Source: JBOGWA01 sp050693155
GTDB taxonomy: Bacteria > Actinomycetota > UBA4738 > CALAEC01
Reading direction: 5' to 3'
DNA length: 13,433 nt
NCBI GenBank assembly: GCA_050693155.1
Contig: JBOGWA010000051.1
Coordinates: forward strand, 1 to 13,433
The notes under the pieces were generated by a model that saw nothing but the letters and a program-made list of their open reading frames with translations, was not told the origin of the DNA and did no database searches. Below, one piece after another: positions 5,355-12,025 of this stretch. The translations under genes were made by a program, and so were the position numbers. How positions within the stretch are numbered: position 1 is the first letter of the stretch; each line of letters opens with the position of its first letter.

Positions 5355-6541
5355 TGTTCCGATATACATTGGCTCCCCTGGCCCCGCTCCGCGACGAGCT
5401 CGATCGATGGAGAGTTCGCCTCGATTATCGGGGGCGCCTTCCGCGGAGCTGGGCTGGAAGGCTTCGTCGGGACCTCGAGGCCGAAGCGGTAGCCGCGTCT
5501 ACCTCGATGGAGGGCGTCCCGGTGACTGTCGATGAGGTCAGACGCATCCTGGCCGGACAGGCGCCACCTGAGGTACGGGAGGAAAACCGAGAACTCGTCG
5601 AGGGATATCGAGAAGCCATGAGCTTCGTTCTTCGCCGGGCCGACGACCCTACGTTCGCGTGGAATCGGGAGCTCATCGTCGGCCTTCACGATCGCGTGCT
5701 AGCAGGGCGGCACGGCGAAGGAGCTGGCCGCCTCCGATCCGACCGCCCCGCCTTCGTCGTGAACCGCCTTACCGGCAAACAGGTCTTTCTGCCACCTCCC
5801 GGAGAGGAGGTCACCGCCCTGGTCGATCAGGCCTGTGCGGAGATGGAGAAGGACGACGAGCATCCCGCTGTTCGGGCGGCCTGGATTCACGCGACTATCG
5901 CTGCCATCCATCCCTTTCGCGACGGCAACGGCAGAGTGGCGCGAGTGCTGGCGTCTCTGGCCATGTACCGAGGAGGCTTCATTCGGCCCGAGTTCACGTC
6001 GCTCGAGGAGTGGTGGGGAAACCATCTCGCGGACTACTATGCGGCCTTCGACTGCCTCGGAAAGGCGTTCGATCCGGAAGGCGAGGTCACTCTCTTTCTC
6101 GAGGCTCACATGGAGGCGCAGCTCCATCAGATTCGCGCCTTGGACAACCGCGAGCAAGTCGAGCGGCAAGTGTGGACGGTCCTCGAGGAGGCTGCGCTCG
6201 AAACCAACCTCGATCCGCGGATCGCGAACGCGCTCTGGGACGCCTTCTTCGTCCGCGACGTGACCGCGGGCTACTACCGAAGTCTCGCCGACATCAGCCC
6301 GGCAACCGCCACAAATGATCTGGGTCGCGCGGTGTCAGCCGGGCTCCTCCGGGCCGAGGGTCGCCGTCGGGGGCGCCGCTATCTTGCCGGTGATCGGCTC
6401 CATGAATGGGTCGGCGCCGCACTCTCCATCGACGTGTCCGGGCCGCCGGAGGTGGCTCGCGACCGCATCGTTTCTGCTCTGTCAGAGCGTCTCACATGGA
6501 CGGGCGAGGCGTTCGGGCTCGGGAACGGAACCTCTGGCTAG
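5354..6541 (+). CDS. Class II Fic-family protein (probable AMP transferase) with C-terminal winged helix
   Basis: Fic enzymes usually transfer AMP from ATP to a hydroxyl side chain of a target protein. The 395-residue product has, in order, a Fic N-terminal domain with the self-inhibitory motif S/T-xxx-E-G/N (Ser49 to Gly54, STSMEG, Glu53 the blocking residue). The target-docking flap region follows (about 130-150, with VFLPPP), then the complete active-site motif HPFRDGNGRVAR at 186-197 with catalytic His186. A C-terminal winged helix-turn-helix lies at about 300-345 (YYRSLADISPATATNDLGRAV, then a basic wing RRRGRRY). All catalytic residues are intact, so it should be active once inhibition is relieved. 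The N-terminal position of the inhibitory helix defines class II. The gene lies on the opposite strand to every neighbour, between rpmJ (divergent) and map (convergent, six bases between stops), in the usual place of infA. The target is unknown; the winged helix suggests DNA binding, possibly self-regulation. Confidence 0.93.
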   Translation: MFRYTLAPLAPLRDELDRWRVRLDYRGRLPRSWAGRLRRDLEAEAVAASTSMEGVPVTVDEVRRILAGQAPPEVREENRELVEGYREAMSFVLRRADDPTFAWNRELIVGLHDRVLAGRHGEGAGRLRSDRPAFVVNRLTGKQVFLPPPGEEVTALVDQACAEMEKDDEHPAVRAAWIHATIAAIHPFRDGNGRVARVLASLAMYRGGFIRPEFTSLEEWWGNHLADYYAAFDCLGKAFDPEGEVTLFLEAHMEAQLHQIRALDNREQVERQVWTVLEEAALETNLDPRIANALWDAFFVRDVTAGYYRSLADISPATATNDLGRAVSAGLLRAEGRRRGRRYLAGDRLHEWVGAALSIDVSGPPEVARDRIVSALSERLTWTGEAFGLGNGTSG

Positions 6542-6547
6542 ACGACG

Positions 6548-7300
6548 TCAGCCCCTTCGGGTGAGGACCTCGGGGCCGTTCTCGGTCACGGCCACGGTGT
6601 GCTCGAAATGCGCGCTCAGGCTGCCGTCCGCGGTCGCGACCGTCCAGTTGTCGTCGAGCAGCCGCGTCTCCCACGAGCCCAGGTTCACCATCGGCTCGAT
6701 CGCTATCACGAGCCCGGGTCTGAGCTCGGGGCCGTGACCGCGGGGCCCGTAGTTCGGCACCGGCGGCTCCTCATGAAGGTTGCGTCCGATCCCGTGGCCC
6801 ACATACTCGCGAACGACGCTGAATCCGGCCCCTTCCGCCACCTGCTGCACGGCGTGGGAGATGTCGGAGAGACGTCCACCTGGACGCACCTGGGCGATCC
6901 CCGCCTCGAGGGATTCGCTCGTCACGCGAACGAGCTTCTCGGCGTCCCCCGAGGGCGGACCGTCCACGAACACCGTGACCGCGGCGTCCCCGTGGAACCC
7001 CTCCCAGATGGCGCCGACGTCCATCGAGAGCAGGTCTCCTTCCCCGAGCACGCGGCTGCCCGGGATCCCGTGGACGAGCTCCTCGTTGACCGAAGTGCAG
7101 ATGGACGCCGGGAACCCTCGGTAGCCCTTGAAGGACGGGATCGCTCCGGCGTCCCGGATCGTCCGCTCTCCGATGCGGTCGAGTTCGCCGGTCGACAGGC
7201 CCGGCCGGACCTCCTCTCGGAGGCGCTCGATCGTGTCGGCCACGATGCGCCCGGCCCGGCGCATGCGCTCGATCTCGTCGTCGGACTTGCGAATGATCAC
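6548..7300 (-). CDS. map: Type I methionine aminopeptidase
   Basis: Map removes the initiator methionine from nascent proteins using two divalent metal ions. The 250-residue product has all five metal ligands: Asp94 (SMDVG), Asp105 (HGDAA), His169 (GHGIG), Glu202 (IEPM) and Glu233 (HFEHT). It also has the substrate-contact histidines His77 (ELVHG) and His176. There is no N-terminal zinc-finger extension, so it is the short type Ia form. The start is GTG at 7300, overlapping the adk stop (GTGA). Its stop lies six bases from the stop of the convergent fic gene and no hairpin is seen there, so the two transcripts probably run into each other. In the classical order infA would follow next. Confidence 0.97.
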   Translation of the reverse strand: MIIRKSDDEIERMRRAGRIVADTIERLREEVRPGLSTGELDRIGERTIRDAGAIPSFKGYRGFPASICTSVNEELVHGIPGSRVLGEGDLLSMDVGAIWEGFHGDAAVTVFVDGPPSGDAEKLVRVTSESLEAGIAQVRPGGRLSDISHAVQQVAEGAGFSVVREYVGHGIGRNLHEEPPVPNYGPRGHGPELRPGLVIAIEPMVNLGSWETRLLDDNWTVATADGSLSAHFEHTVAVTENGPEVLTRRG

Positions 7301-7974
7301 TTCGGAACCTCCGCGTCGAGGACGGCCACGGTCCGCTCGGTCACTTCATCCACCTCTCCAAGCGCATCGGCCTCTTGGAGAATCGATCGCTCCTGGTAGA
7401 AACGAACGAGCGGCTCGGTGTCCCGGTGGTACACCTCGAGTCGGTGGCGGACGGTCTCCTCCCGATCGTCCTCGCGCTGGACGAGGGTTCCGCCGCAGAC
7501 ATCGCATATCCCCTCCTTCGCTGGGGGTTTCAGCTCGACGTTGTAGGTCCGTTCACACACCGAACAGGTTCGGCGCCCGGCAAGCCTCGCGATCGCGATT
7601 TCGTCCGGGATCGTGAGGCGGAGCGCCGCATGCAGCGACCGGTCCATCTCGATGAGCGTCGTCTCGAGCGACTCAGCCTGCCCGATCGTGCGAGGGAATC
7701 CGTCGAGGACGAAGCCGTCCTCGGACGCCTGGGGCGACCGGAGCGACTGGGGCGACCGGAGCGCCTCCACGAGCATCCCTACGACGACGTCGTCGGGGAC
7801 CAGCTCACCCGCGTCCATGTAGGTCTTCGCCTTCCGCCCGAGCGGGGTCTCGCCACGAACGTGGGCGCGAAACATGTCTCCGGTTGCGATCAACTCGGCG
7901 TCGTAGTGGTCCGCCAGCCGGTGCGCCTGGGTCCCCTTCCCCGCCCCAGGGGGACCGAGAAGAACGATCCGCAC
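7297..7974 (-). CDS. adk: Adenylate kinase, long form with Cys4 zinc lid
   Basis: Adk interconverts ATP plus AMP and two ADP. The 225-residue product has the P-loop GPPGAGKGT (7-15), the AMP-binding segments TGDMFR (31-36) and DGFPRT (91-96), and a long LID domain with Cys137, Cys140, Cys157 and Cys160 in CxxC...CxxC spacing, typical of zinc-bearing Gram-positive enzymes. The C-terminal RHRLEVYHRDTEPLVRFY is standard. It is about 10 residues longer than usual because of a duplicated hexapeptide (LRSPQS, LRSPQA; 72-83) just before the DGFPRT region. The start is GTG at 7974, two bases after the secY stop, with GAGG five bases upstream inside the end of secY. The frame stays open far upstream, but that portion is an alternate frame of secY. 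Confidence 0.96.
   Translation of the reverse strand: MRIVLLGPPGAGKGTQAHRLADHYDAELIATGDMFRAHVRGETPLGRKAKTYMDAGELVPDDVVVGMLVEALRSPQSLRSPQASEDGFVLDGFPRTIGQAESLETTLIEMDRSLHAALRLTIPDEIAIARLAGRRTCSVCERTYNVELKPPAKEGICDVCGGTLVQREDDREETVRHRLEVYHRDTEPLVRFYQERSILQEADALGEVDEVTERTVAVLDAEVPK
7729..7764 (-). repeat. 18-bp tandem duplication inside adk
   Basis: Two adjacent 18-base units (7729-7746 and 7747-7764) match at 17 of 18 positions and code LRSPQS and LRSPQA. The near identity suggests a recent slip event in an essential gene that kept the reading frame. Confidence 0.92.
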
Positions 7975-7976
7975 GC

Positions 7977-9257
7977 CTACCTCAGGAAGCCCTCGTAGTG
8001 GCGCATCGTGAGTTGCGACTCGAGCTGCTTGTTCGTCTCGAGCGCGACGCCGACCACGATGAGGATGCCGGTGCCTCCGAACGGGAAGACCTGATTGCCG
8101 ATGAGCAGGATCGCGAACGCGATGGACGGGATCAACGCGATCATCGCCAGGAACAACGACCCGGGGAGCGTGAGCCGCACGAGGATGTGATTCAGGTACT
8201 CGGCCGTCGGTTTCCCCGGGCGGATCCCGGGAATGAACCCTCCGTACTTGCGGATGTTGTCGGCGGTGTCGACGGGGTTGAAGGTGATCGCGGTGTAGAA
8301 GTAGGCGAAGAACACGACGAGCGACCCGTAGATGAAGAAGTAGGGAACGCTCGATGAGTTGAGCAGGACGTTGTTGATGAAGTTCTGGAACCACTCCGCC
8401 TGGATCGTCGAGCCGAGCAGCGTCGGCACGTAGAGCACCGACGAGGCAAAGATGATCGGGATCACGCCCGACTGGTTCACCTTCATCGGGATGTAGGTGC
8501 TCCCTCCCGATGTCATCCGCCGTCCCACGACTCGCTTCGCGTACTGGACCGGGATGCGCCGTTGACCCTGCTCGATGAAGACGACGGCGATGATCACCAG
8601 GATCCCGATCGCGAAGATGATGCCGAACTGCACGGGCCCGCCCTGGCGGAAGATGATCGTTCCTTGCGACGGCAGCTCGGAGATGATGCTCGTGAAGATG
8701 AGGATCGACATCCCGTTCCCGATCCCCCGCTGGGTGATCAGCTCGCCAAGCCACATGATGAACGCGGTCCCCGCCGTGAGGGTGAGCACCATGAGCGCCA
8801 CGCGCGGCGGCGTGAAGATGCGCACCGAGCCCTGGAACTGGTTGTTGAACAGGAACACGAGGCCGGTCGATTGGATGAGCGCGAGCGTCACCGTCATGTA
8901 GCGGGTCCACTGGGTGATCTTCTTCACGCCCGCTTCACCCTGCTTCTGCCACTGCTCGAGGCGCGGGATGACGACCGTGAGCAGCTGCATGATGATCGAG
9001 GACGTGATGTAGGGAAGAATCCCGAGCGCGAACACCGCGAAACGGGTGAGCGCCCCGCCGGCGAAGAGGTTGATGAAGTTGAGGAGCCCGAATCCGGCGG
9101 TCTGGCCCGACTGCTGGATCTCGTTCAGGTTCGCGACGTTGATGTTCGGGATGGGAACGTAGGATCCGATCCGGTACACCGCGATCACGAGGATCGTGAA
9201 GAGGATCTTCGACCGGAGGTCCGGAATCCGTAACGCGTTGAGAAAGGCTCTGAACAA
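7977..9257 (-). CDS. secY: Preprotein translocase channel subunit SecY
   Basis: SecY is the protein-conducting channel of the Sec system in the cytoplasmic membrane. The 426-residue product has the expected pattern of ten hydrophobic segments, the first at about 17-35. It has the plug and lateral-gate region (FINLFAGGALTRFAVFALGILPYITSSIIMQ, 61-91) and the cytoplasmic loop with GQRRIPVQYAKR (231-242). The conserved KYGGFIPGIRPGKPTAEYL loop (337-355), with its key arginine at about 346, contacts SecA and the ribosome. The ending YEGFLR is diagnostic. The start is TTG at 9257 with AGGA seven bases upstream; this start gives the standard N-terminus (FLNALRIPDLRSKILFT). It follows rplO after 14 bases. 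The 430-residue range is normal for the family. Confidence 0.97.
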   Translation of the reverse strand: MFRAFLNALRIPDLRSKILFTILVIAVYRIGSYVPIPNINVANLNEIQQSGQTAGFGLLNFINLFAGGALTRFAVFALGILPYITSSIIMQLLTVVIPRLEQWQKQGEAGVKKITQWTRYMTVTLALIQSTGLVFLFNNQFQGSVRIFTPPRVALMVLTLTAGTAFIMWLGELITQRGIGNGMSILIFTSIISELPSQGTIIFRQGGPVQFGIIFAIGILVIIAVVFIEQGQRRIPVQYAKRVVGRRMTSGGSTYIPMKVNQSGVIPIIFASSVLYVPTLLGSTIQAEWFQNFINNVLLNSSSVPYFFIYGSLVVFFAYFYTAITFNPVDTADNIRKYGGFIPGIRPGKPTAEYLNHILVRLTLPGSLFLAMIALIPSIAFAILLIGNQVFPFGGTGILIVVGVALETNKQLESQLTMRHYEGFLR

Positions 9258-9271
9258 GGCGGCTTCCTAGT

Positions 9272-9712
9272 TTACAGGACTTCGGCTGTTCCCCCGGCCT
9301 GCTCGATCTTCTCCCGCGCGGTTCGGGAGAAGCCGTTCGCCTGAACCGTCAGGGCCCGGTCGATCTCCCCTCGCCCGAGCACCTTCACCGGCACGCGCTT
9401 CCTCACGAGCCCGGCCTCGGCCATCGCTTCCGGGGTGACGGTCGCGCCCGATTCGAAGCGGGCCGCGAGACGGTCGACGTTCACCGACGCCCACTCCTCT
9501 GTGTTCCGGCGCGCGAATCCGCGTTTCTTCGGGACCCGGCGGATGAGGGTCATCTGGCCCCCTTCGTAGCCGGTCCGCTTCGGGTTCCGCGCGAGGTAGC
9601 CCTTCGTCCCTCGGCCGGCGGTCTTGCCTCGACGGCCGGGGCGGCCGCGACCCACGCGGATCTTCCGCGTGCGGGCTCCGGATGCTGGCTTCAAATGGTG
9701 GAGGCGCTTCAC
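9272..9712 (-). CDS. rplO: 50S ribosomal protein L15 (uL15)
   Basis: L15 is a late-assembling large-subunit protein with a long rRNA-threading N-terminus. The 146-residue product begins LHHLKPASGARTRKIRVGRG after the initiator region. The Gly/Arg-rich extension RPGRRGKTAGRGTKG follows, then the FEGG-like YEGGQMTLIRRVPKKRGF segment (50-67) and the C-terminal VLGRGEIDRALTVQANGFSRTAREKIEQAGG globular domain. Length is normal. The start is a GTG at 9712 overlapping the rpmD stop (GTGA at 9709-9712). Confidence 0.97.
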   Translation of the reverse strand: MKRLHHLKPASGARTRKIRVGRGRPGRRGKTAGRGTKGYLARNPKRTGYEGGQMTLIRRVPKKRGFARRNTEEWASVNVDRLAARFESGATVTPEAMAEAGLVRKRVPVKVLGRGEIDRALTVQANGFSRTAREKIEQAGGTAEVL

Positions 9713-9894
9713 CCCTTCACCTCCTCGATGTCGATGAGGTGACGCACCTGCTGCAACATCCCGCGGATCTCGGGGCGGTCCTCTTTGTCGACCTGCTGGC
9801 GGATGCGGCGAAGACCGAGCGCGCGAAGCGTGGCACGCTGCCTCGGCGTCGGGCCGAAGCGACTCCTACGAAGCGTCACTCGAAGCGTCGCCAT
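9709..9894 (-). CDS. rpmD: 50S ribosomal protein L30 (uL30)
   Basis: This 61-residue product is the short bacterial L30: MATLRVTLRRSRFGPTPRQR, then ATLRALGLRRIRQQVDKED, then the helix around RGMLQQVRHLIDIEE. The family signature of a start strand, the (K/R)xTLxxLGL(R/K)+ segment and the VxHLxxxEE end are all visible. Length is normal. The ATG at 9894 lies inside the 3' end of rpsE, an overlap of 29 bases, so both genes are read in different frames there. Its own stop overlaps rplO. Confidence 0.96.
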   Translation of the reverse strand: MATLRVTLRRSRFGPTPRQRATLRALGLRRIRQQVDKEDRPEIRGMLQQVRHLIDIEEVKG

Positions 9895-10471
9895 CTGTTC
9901 CCTCCAACCCGGATTCCGCCCGCTGCTTCTCGATCCTCGCCGTCGCTTGGTCCATCGCCTCGATCATCGGTCTCGGGGCGATCTCCTTCACGTCCCGTTC
10001 GCGGAGCCGCGCGACCTCCTCGGGACGCTTGAGACCGCGCAGACCCTGAACCGTCGCGTGCACGATGTTGATCGGGTTCTGCGAGCCGAGAGACTTGGAG
10101 AGGATGTCCCGGATCCCCGCGCATTCCACGACGGCGCGGACCGGTCCGCCTGCGATCACGCCGGTGCCGGGGGCGGCCGGTTTCAGCAGGACGCGTCCGG
10201 CGCCGTCCCGGCCGATGGTCTCGTGCGGGATCGTCGTTCCCATGAGCGGCACCTCGAACATCGACCGTTTCGCGAGCTCGACCCCCTTCTGGATCGCCGC
10301 GGGAACCTCTTTGGCCTTCCCGTAGCCGAACCCCACCCGTCCGTTCTGATCACCCACGACGACGAGCGCGGTGAAGGAGAAGCGCCGGCCTCCCTTCACG
10401 ACCTTCGCGACCCGGTTGATCGCGACGACGCGCTCCTCGAACGGGCTCTTCTCGGCGTCGTACCTTCTCAA
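9866..10471 (-). CDS. rpsE: 30S ribosomal protein S5 (uS5)
   Basis: S5 helps form the mRNA entry channel and acts in decoding accuracy. The 201-residue product has the N-terminal double-stranded-RNA-like domain (EERVVAINRVAKVVKGGRRF at 12-31, then FTALVVVGDQNGRVGFGYGKAKEVPAAI). The second domain contains PAAPGTGVIAGGPVRAVVE and GIRDILSKSLGSQNPINIVHATVQGL. Residues after about 165 form an extension ending in an acidic Ser/Asp tail whose last codons overlap rpmD by 29 bases. The start is TTG at 10471 (TTGA overlapping the rplR stop), with GGGAGG eight bases upstream. The family length is usually about 165-220 residues. Confidence 0.97.
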   Translation of the reverse strand: MRRYDAEKSPFEERVVAINRVAKVVKGGRRFSFTALVVVGDQNGRVGFGYGKAKEVPAAIQKGVELAKRSMFEVPLMGTTIPHETIGRDGAGRVLLKPAAPGTGVIAGGPVRAVVECAGIRDILSKSLGSQNPINIVHATVQGLRGLKRPEEVARLRERDVKEIAPRPMIEAMDQATARIEKQRAESGLEGTDGDASSDAS

Positions 10472-10830
10472 ATCCGAAGACCTCCCTCTCGGGCGCCCTC
10501 AGCGAGCGCCTGCACCCTGCCGTGGTAGAGACGACCGCCGCGGTCGAACACGGCCCGCTCGATTCCGGACTCCTTGGCCCGGCGTCCGATCAGCTCGCCG
10601 ACCTGCCTGGCGACGGCCTTCTTGTCGCCGGGGACCGGGGCGATCCCGCCCTCTCGCGACGACGCCTGGAGCAACGTCCGGCCGATCTGATCGTCCACGA
10701 GCTGAGCGTAGATGTGCCGGTTCGACCGGTAGACGGCGAGGCGCGGCCGCTCGCTGGTCCCGGCGATGTCGTTTCGGACGCGACGGTGTCGCCGGACTCT
10801 TGCTGCTCGCTTTCGCTTCGCGTGAATCAT
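10468..10830 (-). CDS. rplR: 50S ribosomal protein L18 (uL18)
   Basis: L18 binds 5S rRNA and brings it into the large subunit. The 120-residue product shows the basic N-terminus and the block RRHRRVRNDIAGTSERPRLA (13-32), VYRSNRHIYAQLVDD (33-47), TLLQASS (52-58) and the C-terminal VFDRGGRLYHGRVQALAEGAREGGL. Length is normal. ATG at 10830, nine bases after the rplF stop; its stop overlaps the rpsE TTG start. Confidence 0.97.
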   Translation of the reverse strand: MIHAKRKRAARVRRHRRVRNDIAGTSERPRLAVYRSNRHIYAQLVDDQIGRTLLQASSREGGIAPVPGDKKAVARQVGELIGRRAKESGIERAVFDRGGRLYHGRVQALAEGAREGGLRI

Positions 10831-10839
10831 CCGTGGTCT

Positions 10840-11394
10840 CTACCCCGCTCCCATCGCCCCGATGGCGGCCTTCCCGGCCTTCTTCCTCACGTACTCGCCT
10901 TCGTACCGGATGCCCTTGCCCTTGTAGGGCTCGGGCTTCCTGATCTTTCGGATGTTGGCGGCAACCTGACCAACCAGCTGTTTGTCGATCCCGCGCACCA
11001 CGATCCGGTTCTGGGCCGGGACCTCGAACTCGATCCCTTCCGGGGGCACGACCGTCACCGGATGGGAGAACCCCACCTGGAGCTCGATGTCGCTGCCCTT
11101 CAGTTGGGCACGGTAGCCGACCCCGTGGATCTCGAGCGCCTTCTCGAATCCGTTCGTCACACCCTCGACCATGTTCGCGATGAGCGTGCGGGTGAGACCG
11201 TGGAGCGACTTGTGGCTGCCCTCGTCGGAGGGCCGGTCCACGCGAACGGCGCCGTCGTCTACCGCCACGCGCATGTCGGGATGCACGTCGCGCTCGAGGC
11301 TTCCCTTCGGCCCGGTGACGCCGACACGCATGCCGGCGACCTCGACGGTCACCCCGTCGGGGATCGCAATGGGTTGGCGTCCGATCCGGCTCAT
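10840..11394 (-). CDS. rplF: 50S ribosomal protein L6 (uL6)
   Basis: L6 lies near the factor-binding site of the large subunit. The 184-residue product has both repeated L6 domains: the first starts SRIGRQPIAIPDGVTVEV and contains VTGPKGSL; the second contains the family signature PEPYKGKGIRYEGEYVRKKAGKA at about 154-176. Length is normal. ATG at 11394. The ribosome site directly upstream is weak, but a strong GAGGAG stands further back, in front of a tiny frame that ends on this ATG. rpsH lies 36 bases upstream. Confidence 0.97.
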   Translation of the reverse strand: MSRIGRQPIAIPDGVTVEVAGMRVGVTGPKGSLERDVHPDMRVAVDDGAVRVDRPSDEGSHKSLHGLTRTLIANMVEGVTNGFEKALEIHGVGYRAQLKGSDIELQVGFSHPVTVVPPEGIEFEVPAQNRIVVRGIDKQLVGQVAANIRKIRKPEPYKGKGIRYEGEYVRKKAGKAAIGAMGAG

Positions 11395-11417
11395 CGCATT
11401 TCTCGCAGCAACGTCAC
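11391..11417 (-). promoter_or_regulatory. Possible 8-codon coupling ORF before rplF
   Basis: On the minus strand a GTG at 11417, with GAGG five bases upstream, opens a frame of eight codons (VTLLREMR) that ends in TGA overlapping the rplF ATG as ATGA. It occupies most of the 36-base gap between rpsH and rplF. It could carry ribosomes to rplF, whose own Shine-Dalgarno is poor. Such short frames also arise by chance. Confidence 0.3.
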
Positions 11418-11430
11418 GATCTCCTCATCC

Positions 11431-11829
11431 TCACCACACGTAGCACACGACCTCGCCGCCGACACCCTCGCGGGCCGCCTGACGGTCGGTCATGAGACCT
11501 TTCGAGGTCGAGATGATCGCCACTCCGAGACCCCCGAGGACCCGCGGCAGGTTCCGACGGTCGACGAACACCCGGCGTCCCGGCGTGGAAACCCTCCGCA
11601 GGCCGGAGATCGCGCGCTCCTGCTCGGGCCCGTACTTCAGGTCCAGCACGAGGCTCCGCTTCGGGGACTCGCCCTCGACCCGGAAGCTCCGGATGAAGCC
11701 CTCGCGGTCGAGTACCCGGGCGACCTCTTCCTTCGCGCCCGAGTGCGGCATCTCGACTCGCTCCTTCAACGCGAGCCCCGCGTTGCGGATTCGGGCCAGC
11801 ATGTCGGCGATGGGGTCCGTCATCGTCAT
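11431..11829 (-). CDS. rpsH: 30S ribosomal protein S8 (uS8)
   Basis: S8 is a primary 16S rRNA-binding protein and in some bacteria represses the spc operon. The 132-residue product begins MTMTDPIADMLARIRNAG, a form common in Actinomycetota, and has VEMPHSGAKEEVARVLDREGFI, a central beta region and the C-terminal signature RRVSTPGRRVFV...LGGLGVAIISTSKGLMTDRQAA...GGEVVCYVW. The ATG at 11829 is chosen: GGTGA lies seven bases upstream and it yields the family N-terminus; a second ATG six bases later is an alternative. The frame is open much further upstream to 11973, but that part overlaps rpsN and is not S8. Confidence 0.97.
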   Translation of the reverse strand: MTMTDPIADMLARIRNAGLALKERVEMPHSGAKEEVARVLDREGFIRSFRVEGESPKRSLVLDLKYGPEQERAISGLRRVSTPGRRVFVDRRNLPRVLGGLGVAIISTSKGLMTDRQAAREGVGGEVVCYVW

Positions 11830-11836
11830 TTGGGCA

Positions 11837-12022
11837 TCACCACGAGGCCTTCGTGACGCCGGGGATCTCGCCCGCATGGGCGAGCTCGCGGAAGCAGATA
11901 CGGCAGAGCATGAAGCGGCGGAAGACCGCACGCGGGCGGCCACAGCGCTGACACCTCGTGTATGCGCGAGCACGGAACTTCGCCCGGCGTCTCTGCTTTT
12001 CGACCAGCGCTTTCTTCGCCAT
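11837..12022 (-). CDS. rpsN: 30S ribosomal protein S14, type Z (uS14, zinc-binding)
   Basis: S14 sits in the small-subunit head. This is the short 61-residue zinc form: MAKKALVEKQRRRAKFRARA then YTRCQRCGRPRAVFRRFMLC and RICFRELAHAGEIPGVTKASW. The ligands Cys24, Cys27, Cys40 and Cys43 are present. The ending GEIPGVTKASW is diagnostic for the family. ATG at 12022, three bases after the rplE stop. The zinc form is usual for this operon position in Gram-positive bacteria. Confidence 0.97.
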   Translation of the reverse strand: MAKKALVEKQRRRAKFRARAYTRCQRCGRPRAVFRRFMLCRICFRELAHAGEIPGVTKASW

Positions 12023-12025
12023 CCG

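Noticed and set aside
7297..8910. A 537-codon minus-strand frame that could be read as a secY-adk fusion or extended Adk
   Set aside because: The first 312 codons are an alternate frame of secY rich in Arg, His and Pro. Adk begins at the GTG at 7974, which has a ribosome site and gives the normal N-terminus.
10522..11856. A 444-codon plus-strand frame opposite rplR, rplF and rpsH
   Set aside because: Same explanation: a GC-driven shadow frame over three conserved genes, with low-complexity Arg/Pro/Asp/Leu composition.
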